Positions 17,550-25,314 of a DNA stretch of 34,918 nt are shown one piece after another. The stretch lies in assembly GCA_019057775.1 (NCBI GenBank), contig JAHLWT010000160.1, forward strand, positions 1-34,918. Direction: 5' to 3'. Position 1 is the stretch's first letter. Every line of letters starts with the position of its first letter. The DNA is from Promethearchaeota archaeon. GTDB taxonomy: Archaea; Asgardarchaeota; Lokiarchaeia; Sigynarchaeales; SOKP01. The notes beneath the pieces were generated by a model. The model did no database searches, was not told where the DNA came from, and was given only the letters and a program-made list of their open reading frames with translations. Made by a program: the position numbers and the translations under genes.

Positions 17550-19913
17550 TTACATTTTACTCTTAGCATGTTCAATATTTTTTATAATAGTTTGTCCAAG
17601 CGGGCTTTCATGTGCTCCAATATTTCTTAAAATTTGTAGTGCTTCTTCATATTTTTGTATCGCTACCGCATAATTTCCTTGAAAAAAATCTATTGTACCA
17701 ATATTATGTACTATCCCAGCAATTCCTACAACATCCCCGACCTGTTGATATAATGCTAACGCTCCTTCATACATTTTTAGTGATTCTATAAAATCACTTT
17801 CATCTTCTAATATCATACCAATGTTTTCTAAACATTTGGCTTGTAATTGTGGCTGTTTTATCTGAACACTAATTTCACTTGCTTCTTCAAATGCTTTTAA
17901 AGCTTTTTTAGAGTCTCCTTTCTGACGATATACTTGACCAAGGTTAACAAGAATATTAGTTTTTCCATGTCGATACCCTATTTTATCAAATAATTTTAAG
18001 GTCTTTTCCCAAATTTTTGCGGCTTTAGAATGATCTCCTTGGTAGAAATATATTGATCCCATATTACTGTAGCTGGTTGCTTCTGTTAATGGATCATTTA
18101 TTTGATTTGCTATTAGTTGGGCTTCTTCGAAATATTTAATTGCTTCTGAAAAAGCATTAAGGTTCAAATGGATTAATCCAATATTATTTAGAGTTGACGC
18201 CTTCTTTAATAAATCTCCAATTCTTATAGACAAATTAAGAGCTTCCTTTAAAATGTTGAGTGCTTCAGAAAAACGACCTACTAAACGAAATAACTCTCCT
18301 ATAACGTTTAAGCATGCGATTTTACTATCAAGATCGAATAATTGGTCGTTAATTTTAAGAGATTCTTCATAATTTTTATAAGCGGCATCAGTGTTTCCTA
18401 AACTTGTTTGAATCATCCCTATTATCATAAGCATATCCGCTTTATCAGACAGTTTTCCTAATTGATTAAAGATTTGAACCGCTTCTGTTGATTTTTCTAA
18501 AGCTAATTCATTATTTCCTAAATTTTTATGGATAGTACCAATGTTTCTAAGAACAATTGCTTTGGCATAAAAATCATTTACTTTTTCAAACAAGGGCAAG
18601 GCTTCCTCTAAATATTTTAAAGAGTCGGTATATTTCCCCCAGGCGTTATATATATTAGCTATATTATTAATACAAGCAGCCTTCCATTCTACTTTATCTG
18701 TTTTTTCAGCAGACTTTAATGCTTTTTTATATAACTCCAAAGCTTCAGGAAAATTACTCTGTTCATGTCGAACTTTCCCAATAAGATTTAGAGCCCTTAT
18801 TGCCATGATATTATCCTTATTTTGTTCTGAAATTTGGAGTAATTTCTGAGCACAACGAAGTGAATCTTCCATTAAGTTAAAATCAAAATATATTGTTTGG
18901 GAGATATGATAGCTCATTGATTCATCTGGAGCAGTGATGTTTTCTTTTAGCCATCCTAATGGTGGAGTTGAAAAATTTTCTTGACTTACATTTGGTTCCG
19001 TTCTGAGTAATTCTTTAACCAGTCTTGACGTATTTACATCAACACGGTATATGTGATTAGTGTAGTTCATTTCCTTTATCTCTGAAAGAATTTGGTTTAC
19101 TTTATCAGGGCTTTTTGAAGCTTCCGAATCATCAGATTCAATCTCAAAAATCTTTTCTTTCCCACTATCATTCCCTACAAAATTAATCCAAATCATACTT
19201 TCGATGTTTTGTAGTATTTTTAAAGTAGGGACAACATCAAAATCATCACTTCCAGAATAACCCATTATTATTAAAGTACGTCCATTAGAGATGTTTTCAA
19301 ATAACCGTCGCTTGAAAGGTTCAATTTGGAATACACTCATTCCTTCCTTATTAGAACCAAAAGCTTGAATTGTTGCTACTAGGGTATCTCTTGTATTCTC
19401 TTTGCTAATCATGTTCATTGTAGAACCATGAATTTTATAAAGAGTCTTTATACCCTTCGAATATAATTCCGTTGGATTAGAATATTTCTGAAAATCATCT
19501 CTTGTGATAATAACCTTGATTTCCTCAATGGGAACGCCCATCTGTAACAGAGCATGTTCAATTAAGTAATCAAAATTAGTTGTCATGACGTGATGTCCTT
19601 GCTTAATCATCTCGGCAAGAAAAAAATGTTGAATATTTGGTTTATCACATTGGCCATAATAATCTATAATTCTTAACTCTGGATCTAAATTATCTCGAAT
19701 TATTTCTACCAATGCTTCGAATCTGAGTTCCTTTATATCTTTGACTTTTGTTGCTTCTGCTTCTGGGCAAATAAAATCTATCATAGCATTCATCATTGAA
19801 CGCCCTGCTGGTTGACAAGAAGGGACATCTACAGAGCATCCTGCACCAACTAAAAATGTTAGCTTTGAGCCCTTTTTAAATACATCATTGATCGTAAAAT
19901 TTGCTTTTTTCAT
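17550..19913 (-). CDS. SIR2-like NADase domain fused to ten TPR repeats (candidate defence effector)
   Basis: A 787-residue protein. Residues 15-290 form a SIR2_2-type Rossmann domain with the NAD-site landmarks: GAGCS (23-27), TTNFDYLIEHAL (Asn113, Asp115), KIHGS (His162) and MGYSGSDDFDVVP near 235. After a linker, about residues 345-780 hold ten consecutive TPR units of about 40 residues (for example ALELYKKALK, AIKYFEEAQL, AIQKYEEALQ) of the kinesin-light-chain type. In bacterial and archaeal immunity, SIR2 domains joined to sensor arrays degrade NAD+ on phage detection; TPRs usually sense or scaffold. A regulatory sirtuin-like role cannot be excluded. It has no membrane segment, and it may be co-transcribed with the TIM-barrel gene downstream. 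Confidence 0.83.
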   Translation of the reverse strand: MKKANFTINDVFKKGSKLTFLVGAGCSVDVPSCQPAGRSMMNAMIDFICPEAEATKVKDIKELRFEALVEIIRDNLDPELRIIDYYGQCDKPNIQHFFLAEMIKQGHHVMTTNFDYLIEHALLQMGVPIEEIKVIITRDDFQKYSNPTELYSKGIKTLYKIHGSTMNMISKENTRDTLVATIQAFGSNKEGMSVFQIEPFKRRLFENISNGRTLIIMGYSGSDDFDVVPTLKILQNIESMIWINFVGNDSGKEKIFEIESDDSEASKSPDKVNQILSEIKEMNYTNHIYRVDVNTSRLVKELLRTEPNVSQENFSTPPLGWLKENITAPDESMSYHISQTIYFDFNLMEDSLRCAQKLLQISEQNKDNIMAIRALNLIGKVRHEQSNFPEALELYKKALKSAEKTDKVEWKAACINNIANIYNAWGKYTDSLKYLEEALPLFEKVNDFYAKAIVLRNIGTIHKNLGNNELALEKSTEAVQIFNQLGKLSDKADMLMIIGMIQTSLGNTDAAYKNYEESLKINDQLFDLDSKIACLNVIGELFRLVGRFSEALNILKEALNLSIRIGDLLKKASTLNNIGLIHLNLNAFSEAIKYFEEAQLIANQINDPLTEATSYSNMGSIYFYQGDHSKAAKIWEKTLKLFDKIGYRHGKTNILVNLGQVYRQKGDSKKALKAFEEASEISVQIKQPQLQAKCLENIGMILEDESDFIESLKMYEGALALYQQVGDVVGIAGIVHNIGTIDFFQGNYAVAIQKYEEALQILRNIGAHESPLGQTIIKNIEHAKSKM

Positions 19914-20033
19914 ACTACCAACTAAATCTATTTCTTTTATTTAATGTTTCTTAATAGAATTTGTTTTATTAATTATTAAATTCTAAAAAAAGTATTTACT
20001 ATATTTTAAATGAAATTCTAAGTTAATGATCTT

Positions 20034-20819
20034 ATGACTAGTCAAGAATTAATCTTATATGAAGTAAAAGACCGTGTTGCTACAATTACAATAAATAGAC
20101 CAGATAAAGCACACGCCTTCAGTATCAATATGCTCCAGATGATGCATAGTAGGTTAGTAGAAGCAGATAAGGATGAATTAGCTAAATGTATTTTAATCAA
20201 GAGTACTGGACAACGTTTCTTTTCGGCAGGGTATGACTTAAAAGAAATCCAAGGTTCTCCCGAAAATAGCTCTAAAATTACAGAATGGGGCAGAAAAGTA
20301 AATGAATCAATGCTTCTGATTAAGAAACCAATAATCACACAAGTTAAAGGGATTGCGGTGGGTCTTGGTGTTTTGCTGATATTAGCATCTGACCTTAGAA
20401 TTTTTGCGGATAGACCAATAGATGAACTATATTTAAGACTTCCTGAGATTGCAATTTCAGCATTTCCACAGACAGGAGCAACACTTTTGCCGTTATTAGG
20501 TTTTGGGCTAACGTTTGCCAAAAATATGTTATTTACTGCCGATAAAGTTGGATTAGAAGAGCTTAAAAATATTAGTTTTCCAACGCGAGTTTTTCTTCTT
20601 GATAAGATAGATCTCGAAACAAGAAAATTTTTAAAAATTTTAACTAAACATCAAATGGAATTCTTAATCTTCATAAAATCCATGCTAACAATTATGAACA
20701 AAGCCTACATTAAATCATGTTTCGATTTAGAAGATGCATGTGGAAAAGTAGCTTATGAAAAAAAATCTATGAAAGAATTAGACGATTTTATAAAGAATTT
20801 GCATGAAAACTTCCCTTAA
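20034..20819 (+). CDS. enoyl-CoA hydratase/isomerase (crotonase) family protein
   Basis: A 261-residue crotonase-fold protein. The first oxyanion-hole segment is FSAGYDLKEI and the second is KGIAVGLGVLL, where GGG/A is more usual. LPEIAISAFPQTGAT carries a Glu at a usual catalytic position. The C-terminal helices are longer and more hydrophobic than in classic enoyl-CoA hydratases (FLIFIKSMLTIMNKAY). It could act in fatty-acid or amino-acid degradation, or as an isomerase or hydrolase. No acyl-CoA dehydrogenase or thiolase is nearby. The ATG has no clear ribosome site and may be nearly leaderless. Confidence 0.82.
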   Translation: MTSQELILYEVKDRVATITINRPDKAHAFSINMLQMMHSRLVEADKDELAKCILIKSTGQRFFSAGYDLKEIQGSPENSSKITEWGRKVNESMLLIKKPIITQVKGIAVGLGVLLILASDLRIFADRPIDELYLRLPEIAISAFPQTGATLLPLLGFGLTFAKNMLFTADKVGLEELKNISFPTRVFLLDKIDLETRKFLKILTKHQMEFLIFIKSMLTIMNKAYIKSCFDLEDACGKVAYEKKSMKELDDFIKNLHENFP

Positions 20820-20844
20820 ATAAAATTAGTATAAATTTTTATTA

Positions 20845-21354
20845 TTAATTGTTGTCATTAGGCTCCAAATATGAAAGATTCTTTATTTCCATTGAAGTTC
20901 CAGTAGATTTAATTAATTTTTGAAAATCGGGCCCAGGAATCTGCAACGTTTCTGTATTAACGTTTGGATGGCAACAAATCTCTTCTGCATTCCATACTTC
21001 TGTATCTATAATGAAAATCACCTTATTACCAGTATCATTAACTAATCCAATAGGAGAGACAGCCCCAGGAGTAATACCTAAGAATTTAAAAAGATCTTCA
21101 GGTTCAGCGAACCGAACTTTTGGAGCCCTTATCATTCTGCGGAACTGATTTATATCTAAACGTTTTTCATGAGGAATTGTTACTAAATATAACTGTCCTG
21201 ACTTCTTGTTCTTGAGAAATAAATTTTTGCAATGAGTTCCAGGGATATGACCACAGTGTTCCCTCGCCTCTGGTACAGTGAATACCGCAGGGTGAGTATG
21301 TAAAATATATTTAATACCGCGATCTGCTAACCATTGTTTTAAGGAACTCTCCAC
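20845..21354 (-). CDS. YbaK/ProX-type aminoacyl-tRNA deacylase (PrdX-like)
   Basis: A 169-residue, free-standing editing domain that hydrolyses mischarged tRNA (usually Ala-tRNA-Pro in the ProXp-ala/PrdX branch). The family is shown by HTHPAVFTVPEAREH, CKNLFLKNKKSGQLYLVT, the substrate-site lysine segment and GAVSPIGLVND, with HPNVNTETL near the C-terminus. The length fits PrdX. The start is GTG 21354, read as Met, preceded by GATGAT. The gene converges with the crotonase gene. Confidence 0.88.
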   Translation of the reverse strand: MESSLKQWLADRGIKYILHTHPAVFTVPEAREHCGHIPGTHCKNLFLKNKKSGQLYLVTIPHEKRLDINQFRRMIRAPKVRFAEPEDLFKFLGITPGAVSPIGLVNDTGNKVIFIIDTEVWNAEEICCHPNVNTETLQIPGPDFQKLIKSTGTSMEIKNLSYLEPNDNN

Positions 21355-21481
21355 TGTATATCATCTAATTATATATGAATTGTATTTATTCAGTATGAAA
21401 GAAATAATCTCCTTCAAAGTTATGGATTATGTTAGTTGTAAACAAGAATAGATAATTAATTAAAAATAATAAATGATAAAA

Positions 21482-22249
21482 TTAAGATTCTTCCTTGGTT
21501 TCTTTCCCTAAAAGACGTAATACAGAATCTGCGAGCTTATTCTGAGAACGAGATACAATTCCTTTGATTTTACCTTCCTTCCCCAGAACTCTTAACATAA
21601 TTCCGTCCCATACAGAGGAAGGATCTCCTTTTACCTGTTTGAAACGATCACGGAATATTTTCATACTTATATTGTCATAATCCACTGCGGCTTCAGAACA
21701 CTTGAAACAGAGTATACATTTGTCTTTATCTATAATAACCTGATTGCCTTCTCTTGACATAGCTCCTACAGCACACACGTCGCAATAGGCTTCAATTATT
21801 TTAGTATCTTTTTCATCACATGTCACCGTTATAGATCCTTCAACAACTTTACGTACTTTTTGACCATTATCAAGAGTTCTTACTTCCTCTTCAAATTCTG
21901 GTAATGAACCATTTTCCACCAAATTTAACTTCTTTTCATCATTGATAAAAAGTTCTAAGGTATATCCTGGACATATCCATGTGCAACAGCCGCACCAGAC
22001 GCATTTCTCTGTATCAACCACGATTTTTTTATCAGATTCCATTTTCATTTCTTTTGGAGTTCCAATAGCAGTCCGCTTGAGCGGTTCATCGTAAATTGAG
22101 ATAGTAACTGGGCATACCCTGTGGCAAAATCCACATTCTACACACTTATCTTCGTGGTAAATGAGCGACATCACATGATTGAGCATTTTGTACTCATAAT
22201 TTACAGTATTATCATCAACTTGAATAGCTTTTTTTGATGGTAGCGACAT
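21482..22249 (-). CDS. multi-cluster [4Fe-4S] polyferredoxin-like protein
   Basis: A 255-residue soluble protein. Two complete [4Fe-4S] motifs are CVECGFCHRVCP (Cys36, 39, 42, 46) and CVWCGCCTWICP (Cys83, 86, 89, 93). A second pair is partial: YCDVCAVGAM (Cys156, 159) and CILCFKCSEAAV (Cys178, 181, 184), each missing one Cys of the classical set. Cys144 might complete one. The layout recalls FwdF/FmdF-type polyferredoxins of formylmethanofuran dehydrogenase, but the catalytic subunits are not in the window. A charged C-terminal tail (residues 200-255) may be a docking region. It stands alone, with a long A/T-rich leader upstream. Confidence 0.78.
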   Translation of the reverse strand: MSLPSKKAIQVDDNTVNYEYKMLNHVMSLIYHEDKCVECGFCHRVCPVTISIYDEPLKRTAIGTPKEMKMESDKKIVVDTEKCVWCGCCTWICPGYTLELFINDEKKLNLVENGSLPEFEEEVRTLDNGQKVRKVVEGSITVTCDEKDTKIIEAYCDVCAVGAMSREGNQVIIDKDKCILCFKCSEAAVDYDNISMKIFRDRFKQVKGDPSSVWDGIMLRVLGKEGKIKGIVSRSQNKLADSVLRLLGKETKEES

Positions 22250-22351
22250 TTTCTTTCTTAATCACATTAAAGTTTTAAATTAATTATTTATAATTCATAT
22301 AAGATAATAAAAGTTTCAAAATTACTAATATCTTAATAGAACTGCTAATAT

Positions 22352-22411
22352 CTTTAATTAAGAATATATTTATATAAGACTTTCTTTTTTTCTTCTAATT
22401 CAGCAATCTTG
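22352..22411 (+). repeat. 60-bp direct repeat, left copy, flanking the AbrB/PIN module
   Basis: Begins CTTTAATTAAGAA and ends AATCTTG. It aligns over its whole length, with a one-base indel and scattered mismatches, to 23251-23311. It contains a TATA-like ATATTTATATAAG followed by a T/C-rich run. In the right copy this same element is the promoter of the zinc-ribbon membrane protein; here it stands ahead of no matching gene. Confidence 0.6.
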
Positions 22412-22420
22412 GTAAGTCTA

Positions 22421-22469
22421 AAGGAGAGTGGAAGTTAAATTAATTTAAAGAAATTTTGTAGCACTCCTT
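22421..22469 (+). other. hairpin-forming stretch downstream of the orphan repeat promoter
   Basis: AAGGAGAGTG (22421-22430) can pair with CACTCCTT (22462-22469), leaving one bulged A and a 31-base A/T-rich loop. It starts about 25 bases after the start site expected from the TATA-like box in the left repeat. It may be part of a small RNA or leader, or chance. Confidence 0.2.
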
Positions 22470-22497
22470 GTATAAAAACTTAGAAATACTGAAAAAC

Positions 22498-22506
22498 ATT
22501 TAAATA
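22498..22506 (+). promoter_or_regulatory. TATA box of the AbrB-type antitoxin gene
   Basis: ATTTAAATA follows a BRE-like GAAAAAC. Transcription would begin near 22525-22530. This excludes the ATG at 22507 and makes ATG 22537 the first usable start, giving an almost leaderless mRNA. Confidence 0.55.
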
Positions 22507-22536
22507 ATGGGTAATAAAGTAGGAATGGGAGATAAG

Positions 22537-22779
22537 ATGGGAAAAACTGAAATTGATGATAGGGGAAGAATTACACTCCCAGCAGAAATAAGAGAGAAGT
22601 TACTTTTAAAATCAGGAGATAAATTAACTATAAAAGTGAATTCAGATAATCTCATTACTATTCAGAAAAAACCCTCCAAAGAATTAATATTTGAAAAATT
22701 AGTTGGATGTATAAAAATTCCTTCAGAAATAAAACTAACACCGGAGTTGATTAAAGGAATATGGAATAAAAACCCATAA
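22537..22779 (+). CDS. AbrB/MazE-family antitoxin (VapB-like)
   Basis: An 80-residue swapped-hairpin DNA-binding protein: IDDRGRITLPAEIREKL, KSGDKLTIKV and NLITIQKK are the classic AbrB N-terminal elements. The C-terminal tail (VGCIKIPSEIKLTPELIKGIW) would wrap the PIN toxin. The frame is open from ATG 22507, but the promoter geometry and GGGAGA ahead of 22537 favour the shorter protein. It is followed directly by a PIN-toxin frame whose start codon has been lost. The antitoxin itself looks whole. Confidence 0.85.
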   Translation: MGKTEIDDRGRITLPAEIREKLLLKSGDKLTIKVNSDNLITIQKKPSKELIFEKLVGCIKIPSEIKLTPELIKGIWNKNP

Positions 22780-23192
22780 TCTTTATCAATTCAAGCTATT
22801 GGATTTATTTATTTGATCAGACTACTTTAGAGCACAAGTATATAAAAGATCATTTCGAAAAAGTCTATGATTCCGCTAAATTTGCTGTAAATGTTGTTGT
22901 AATGGTTGAGGTCATGCATTACTTAATAAAAAGATTAGGTTCCTCATTAGCAAAAGAAAAATGGAATCTATTTTCATCTATGGATTTTATCATAGGAAAT
23001 TTAGAATATAACGATTTGGATTCGGTTTTTTTAGAATTGAGCAATTATACACATACAGGTATTGGAGGGAGAGATGCAACAATTTTAGCATTCCTGAAAT
23101 CTAATAATATTACTAAATTTTGTACTCACGATAAAAGCTTTATAAAAATTCCTGATCTGGAAATCATTGATCCTGTACCGAACACACTTTAA
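22776..23192 (+). pseudogene. PIN-domain toxin (VapC-like) without a start codon and with Asp-to-Asn in the active site
   Basis: The PIN frame is open from just after a TAA at 22767-22769 and holds the full domain: IIFINSSYWIYLFDQTTLEH, VVVMVEVMHYL, GGRDATILAFLK and KFCTHDKSF. The only codons available before the first strand are ATA (22776), ATC and ATT. The first ATG (22902) is in the middle of the domain. At the junction the antitoxin ends on ATAA, where partner modules usually overlap as ATGA. One G-to-A change would alter the stop TGA to TAA and the start ATG to ATA. The first catalytic Asp of PIN domains is Asn here (AAT for GAT); the later Glu and Asp remain. Non-standard initiation is an alternative. 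Confidence 0.7.
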
Positions 23193-23250
23193 AAATGTAT
23201 GGTCTAACTCTTATTATTTTTATATTGTTTTAGTACAAGTTCAAGTATAA

Positions 23251-23311
23251 CTTTAATTAAGAAGATATTTATGTAGGATTCTCTTTTTTTTTTAATAATA
23301 GAATAATCTTG
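23251..23311 (+). repeat. 60-bp direct repeat, right copy, holding the promoter of the zinc-ribbon membrane protein
   Basis: The right partner of 22352-22411. The TATA-like GATATTTATGTAGG lies about 55 bases before ATG 23324, and the repeat ends at the TTG that opens the long frame (23309). Confidence 0.6.
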
Positions 23312-23323
23312 ACGAAACCAAAT

Positions 23324-24088
23324 ATGATATTGCCTTTTTCAAAACTTAAGAAATTTTATGAAGATATGATATTAATTCTGATCATAATTTTAGTCGTAGT
23401 CAATTCTTTATTTTTTCCTGGAGTAATTTATGTTCAAGCATTAAATCATAGTGAATTTCAACAGTCACAATCAGATTATGAAAATGAGACTAAATTAGAA
23501 TATGGTGTACCAACGCTACTCTTAGAAGTGTCTGTTCCATCTAGCACTATTTTTGGTGGTTCTATTATTGCTGGATTCTACATTGAAGCAAATTTTTCCA
23601 ATAACAGTGGTTCAATATGGATAAATGACCAAAATGAGGATAAAATATGGAAAGATACTCTTAACCATACGATAGAAACAAATTTTGGGTTAAATAATAC
23701 ATCTATTAAAAAGTATAGTTTATGGGCTAATTCCTCAACTTTAGGAAATAACACATTATTTTTCACGTTCAGAGCAGAAATGATTCATCTTGATAATTTT
23801 GGATTAGTAGTATTAGTAGTTTTCATCATTTTTATACCAATTATAATTATTGTCATTATCGTAATAGAAAAAGGAAGAACAAAAGACTCTCATTCCGTTA
23901 GAATCGCTAAAAGAGTTGGAGAAAGACTAGCAGTAAAGTTCGAGAATAAATCCAAAGGAAAATTCACCAAATTTTTTGGAGCTAAACATATAATAAAAAA
24001 AGTAAATGGTTGTCCCAAATGTGGCATTAAGATTACAACTGTGAATGACAAATATTGTAAACATTGTGGATTTCAGTTAAGAGAATAA
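23324..24088 (+). CDS. membrane protein with extracytoplasmic domain and cytosolic zinc ribbon
   Basis: A 254-residue protein of unknown function. A signal-anchor helix (about 14-40) leads to an outer domain of about 110 residues with many NxS/T sites (NFSNNSGS, NHTI, NNTS, NSST, NNTL). A second, very hydrophobic helix follows (LVVLVVFIIFIPIIIIVIIVI), then a basic cytosolic region ending in the zinc ribbon CPKCGIKI...YCKHCG. Its shape suggests a cell-surface sensor or scaffold with an internal zinc finger. ATG 23324 is chosen over TTG 23309, which directly abuts the promoter repeat; there is no ribosome site for either. Confidence 0.6.
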   Translation: MILPFSKLKKFYEDMILILIIILVVVNSLFFPGVIYVQALNHSEFQQSQSDYENETKLEYGVPTLLLEVSVPSSTIFGGSIIAGFYIEANFSNNSGSIWINDQNEDKIWKDTLNHTIETNFGLNNTSIKKYSLWANSSTLGNNTLFFTFRAEMIHLDNFGLVVLVVFIIFIPIIIIVIIVIEKGRTKDSHSVRIAKRVGERLAVKFENKSKGKFTKFFGAKHIIKKVNGCPKCGIKITTVNDKYCKHCGFQLRE

Positions 24089-24406
24089 TCAATTTTTAAA
24101 TATTTAATTCTTAATGTATTCATCTCTTATGACATTTTTGTTAAAATAAAAATTATCCGAAAGTGGTTAAATATACTCATAGAACATTTATACTTAATTG
24201 TTTGAATTCCATTTTTACGGTGAAAAATACATAAGTTTGTCATTCAAAAATAAATTTACACAAATGTAAATAAGAAAATCTAAGCATTAAGCTAAAAAAA
24301 TTCATAAGAAACAATCTCTGACAAATCAAACATGTAATTTTCAATTTATAATTAACAAGTATAATGTAAACAAATACAAATTTATACAAAGCTATGGGAT
24401 GATAAA
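24089..24406. other. A/T-rich intergenic stretch with one perfect inverted repeat
   Basis: No gene is seen. The stretch holds an inverted repeat (24254-24271) and, near its right end, a TATA-like AATTTATAC about 30 bases ahead of the next gene. Confidence 0.5.
24254..24271. promoter_or_regulatory. inverted repeat ATTTACA-CAAA-TGTAAAT, possible operator
   Basis: Seven-base perfect arms around CAAA. A similar core (TGTAAA/TTTACA) recurs at 25468-25494 ahead of the histidine kinase. Dyads of this size fit a dimeric helix-turn-helix repressor. A/T-rich chance is a real alternative. Confidence 0.3.
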
Positions 24407-24637
24407 ATGAAACTTAAAATTAATAATAAGAATAAAAAAAATAAGAGAGATTATTTGTCTTCCGGATCTTTAAGTAGGGCTAAAAAATTGAAAGTTAAAG
24501 CACTTGTCTTATTTACCGTAATCCTGTTATCTTTGATTTTCCAAATGGATTTTCCTATGAATACTAATAAAAACTCAGAGGAACTTCGCCCATTATCCCT
24601 ACTTAAATATAGATCTTCATCAATCGGTGTTAATTGA
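24407..24637 (+). CDS. short secreted or truncated surface protein
   Basis: A 76-residue frame with credible expression signals: GGATGA six bases before the ATG and a TATA-like box about 30 bases upstream. A long Lys/Asn-rich basic head precedes one hydrophobic segment (VKALVLFTVILLSLIF), then a short polar tail (NTNKNSEELRPLSLLKYRSS). This is the start of a typical archaeal surface protein without the body. It may be the stump of a larger gene, since a decayed LRR fragment begins at its 3' end on the other strand. Confidence 0.45.
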   Translation: MKLKINNKNKKNKRDYLSSGSLSRAKKLKVKALVLFTVILLSLIFQMDFPMNTNKNSEELRPLSLLKYRSSSIGVN

Positions 24638-24775
24638 GATTGTCTAATCCTTTAATTTCGGCAATTGAATTTTTACTAAGTTCTAAAACTCAAATATTTG
24701 TGAGATGTTCGAGATCTTTAATTTACCTGATTTCATTTCTATCAAGATTAATACGCGTAAATTAGATAAAGCTTT
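24630..24775 (-). pseudogene. decayed leucine-rich-repeat gene fragment
   Basis: Reading leftward, two to three LRR units can be traced. KALSNLRVL is followed by a one-base shift, then INLDRNEIR, a TAA, IKDLEHLTNI, a TGA, VLELSKNSIAEIKGLDNLN and a final TAA. The LxxLxxLxLxxNxI rhythm holds on both sides of each lesion. The TGA replaces a non-Cys LRR position, so it is unlikely to be selenocysteine. No start or N-terminus remains. It probably derives from a larger LRR protein of the kind common in Asgard genomes. Confidence 0.6.
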
Positions 24776-24786
24776 TAGAACTATAA

Positions 24787-25314
24787 TTAAGAATAAGGAT
24801 CAGCAAAAACATCATGCCAAGGAAGTTTAAATGTGAAGACAGTAAATTCTACCACAAGATATATGAATAAAACAATGATTAATACTTTAAATCGTTTACT
24901 AAACTCTAAATTCTTAAATTCTTGCTCAAAAATGCTTATTGAGATTGCTGTGAGATAAACAATTATTTGAGCGTAAATTATCTCAACAATAAACTGACGT
25001 TCACCGTAGAACATCGCTAAAGTTAAAAAGAGGATAAATATAAACCAGGCAATAATGATGGCAGATAACATGTGTGAAAAGAAAAATCTATTTTTGTCCT
25101 TAATCTCTTTACGAAAAATGAAATATTCAATAAGAGTCAGTATTATATATGAATAAAATGCATTTTTAAAGTGTTGAAAAACGCTTTCATCTATTGGACT
25201 GAAGAGAGAAAAAATAATATTTGGAAACCATTTATATAAATAATGGAGGAGAATGAATATTAATAATAATACAAAACTTCTAACATACATATAGTTCTTG
25301 CTATTTAAATCCAT
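24787..25314 (-). CDS. DUF6512-like integral membrane protein
   Basis: A 175-residue protein with five or six membrane helices. The segment FPNIIFSLFSPIDESVFQHFKNAF and the closing PWHDVFADP resemble conserved ends of DUF6512 proteins. Function is unknown. The frame opens 22 codons earlier, but GAGGT lies seven bases before the ATG at 25314, which is therefore chosen. It is divergent from the histidine kinase across a 450-base spacer. Confidence 0.65.
   Translation of the reverse strand: MDLNSKNYMYVRSFVLLLIFILLHYLYKWFPNIIFSLFSPIDESVFQHFKNAFYSYIILTLIEYFIFRKEIKDKNRFFFSHMLSAIIIAWFIFILFLTLAMFYGERQFIVEIIYAQIIVYLTAISISIFEQEFKNLEFSKRFKVLIIVLFIYLVVEFTVFTFKLPWHDVFADPYS

Noticed and set aside
22507..22536. 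ATG 22507 as the start of the AbrB antitoxin
   Set aside because: It directly follows the TATA box; transcription should start about 20 bases further on, and the AbrB fold begins at 22537.
24630..24720. The TGA in the LRR remnant as a further selenocysteine codon
   Set aside because: A TAA and a frameshift accompany it, and the position is not a Cys site in LRR units.
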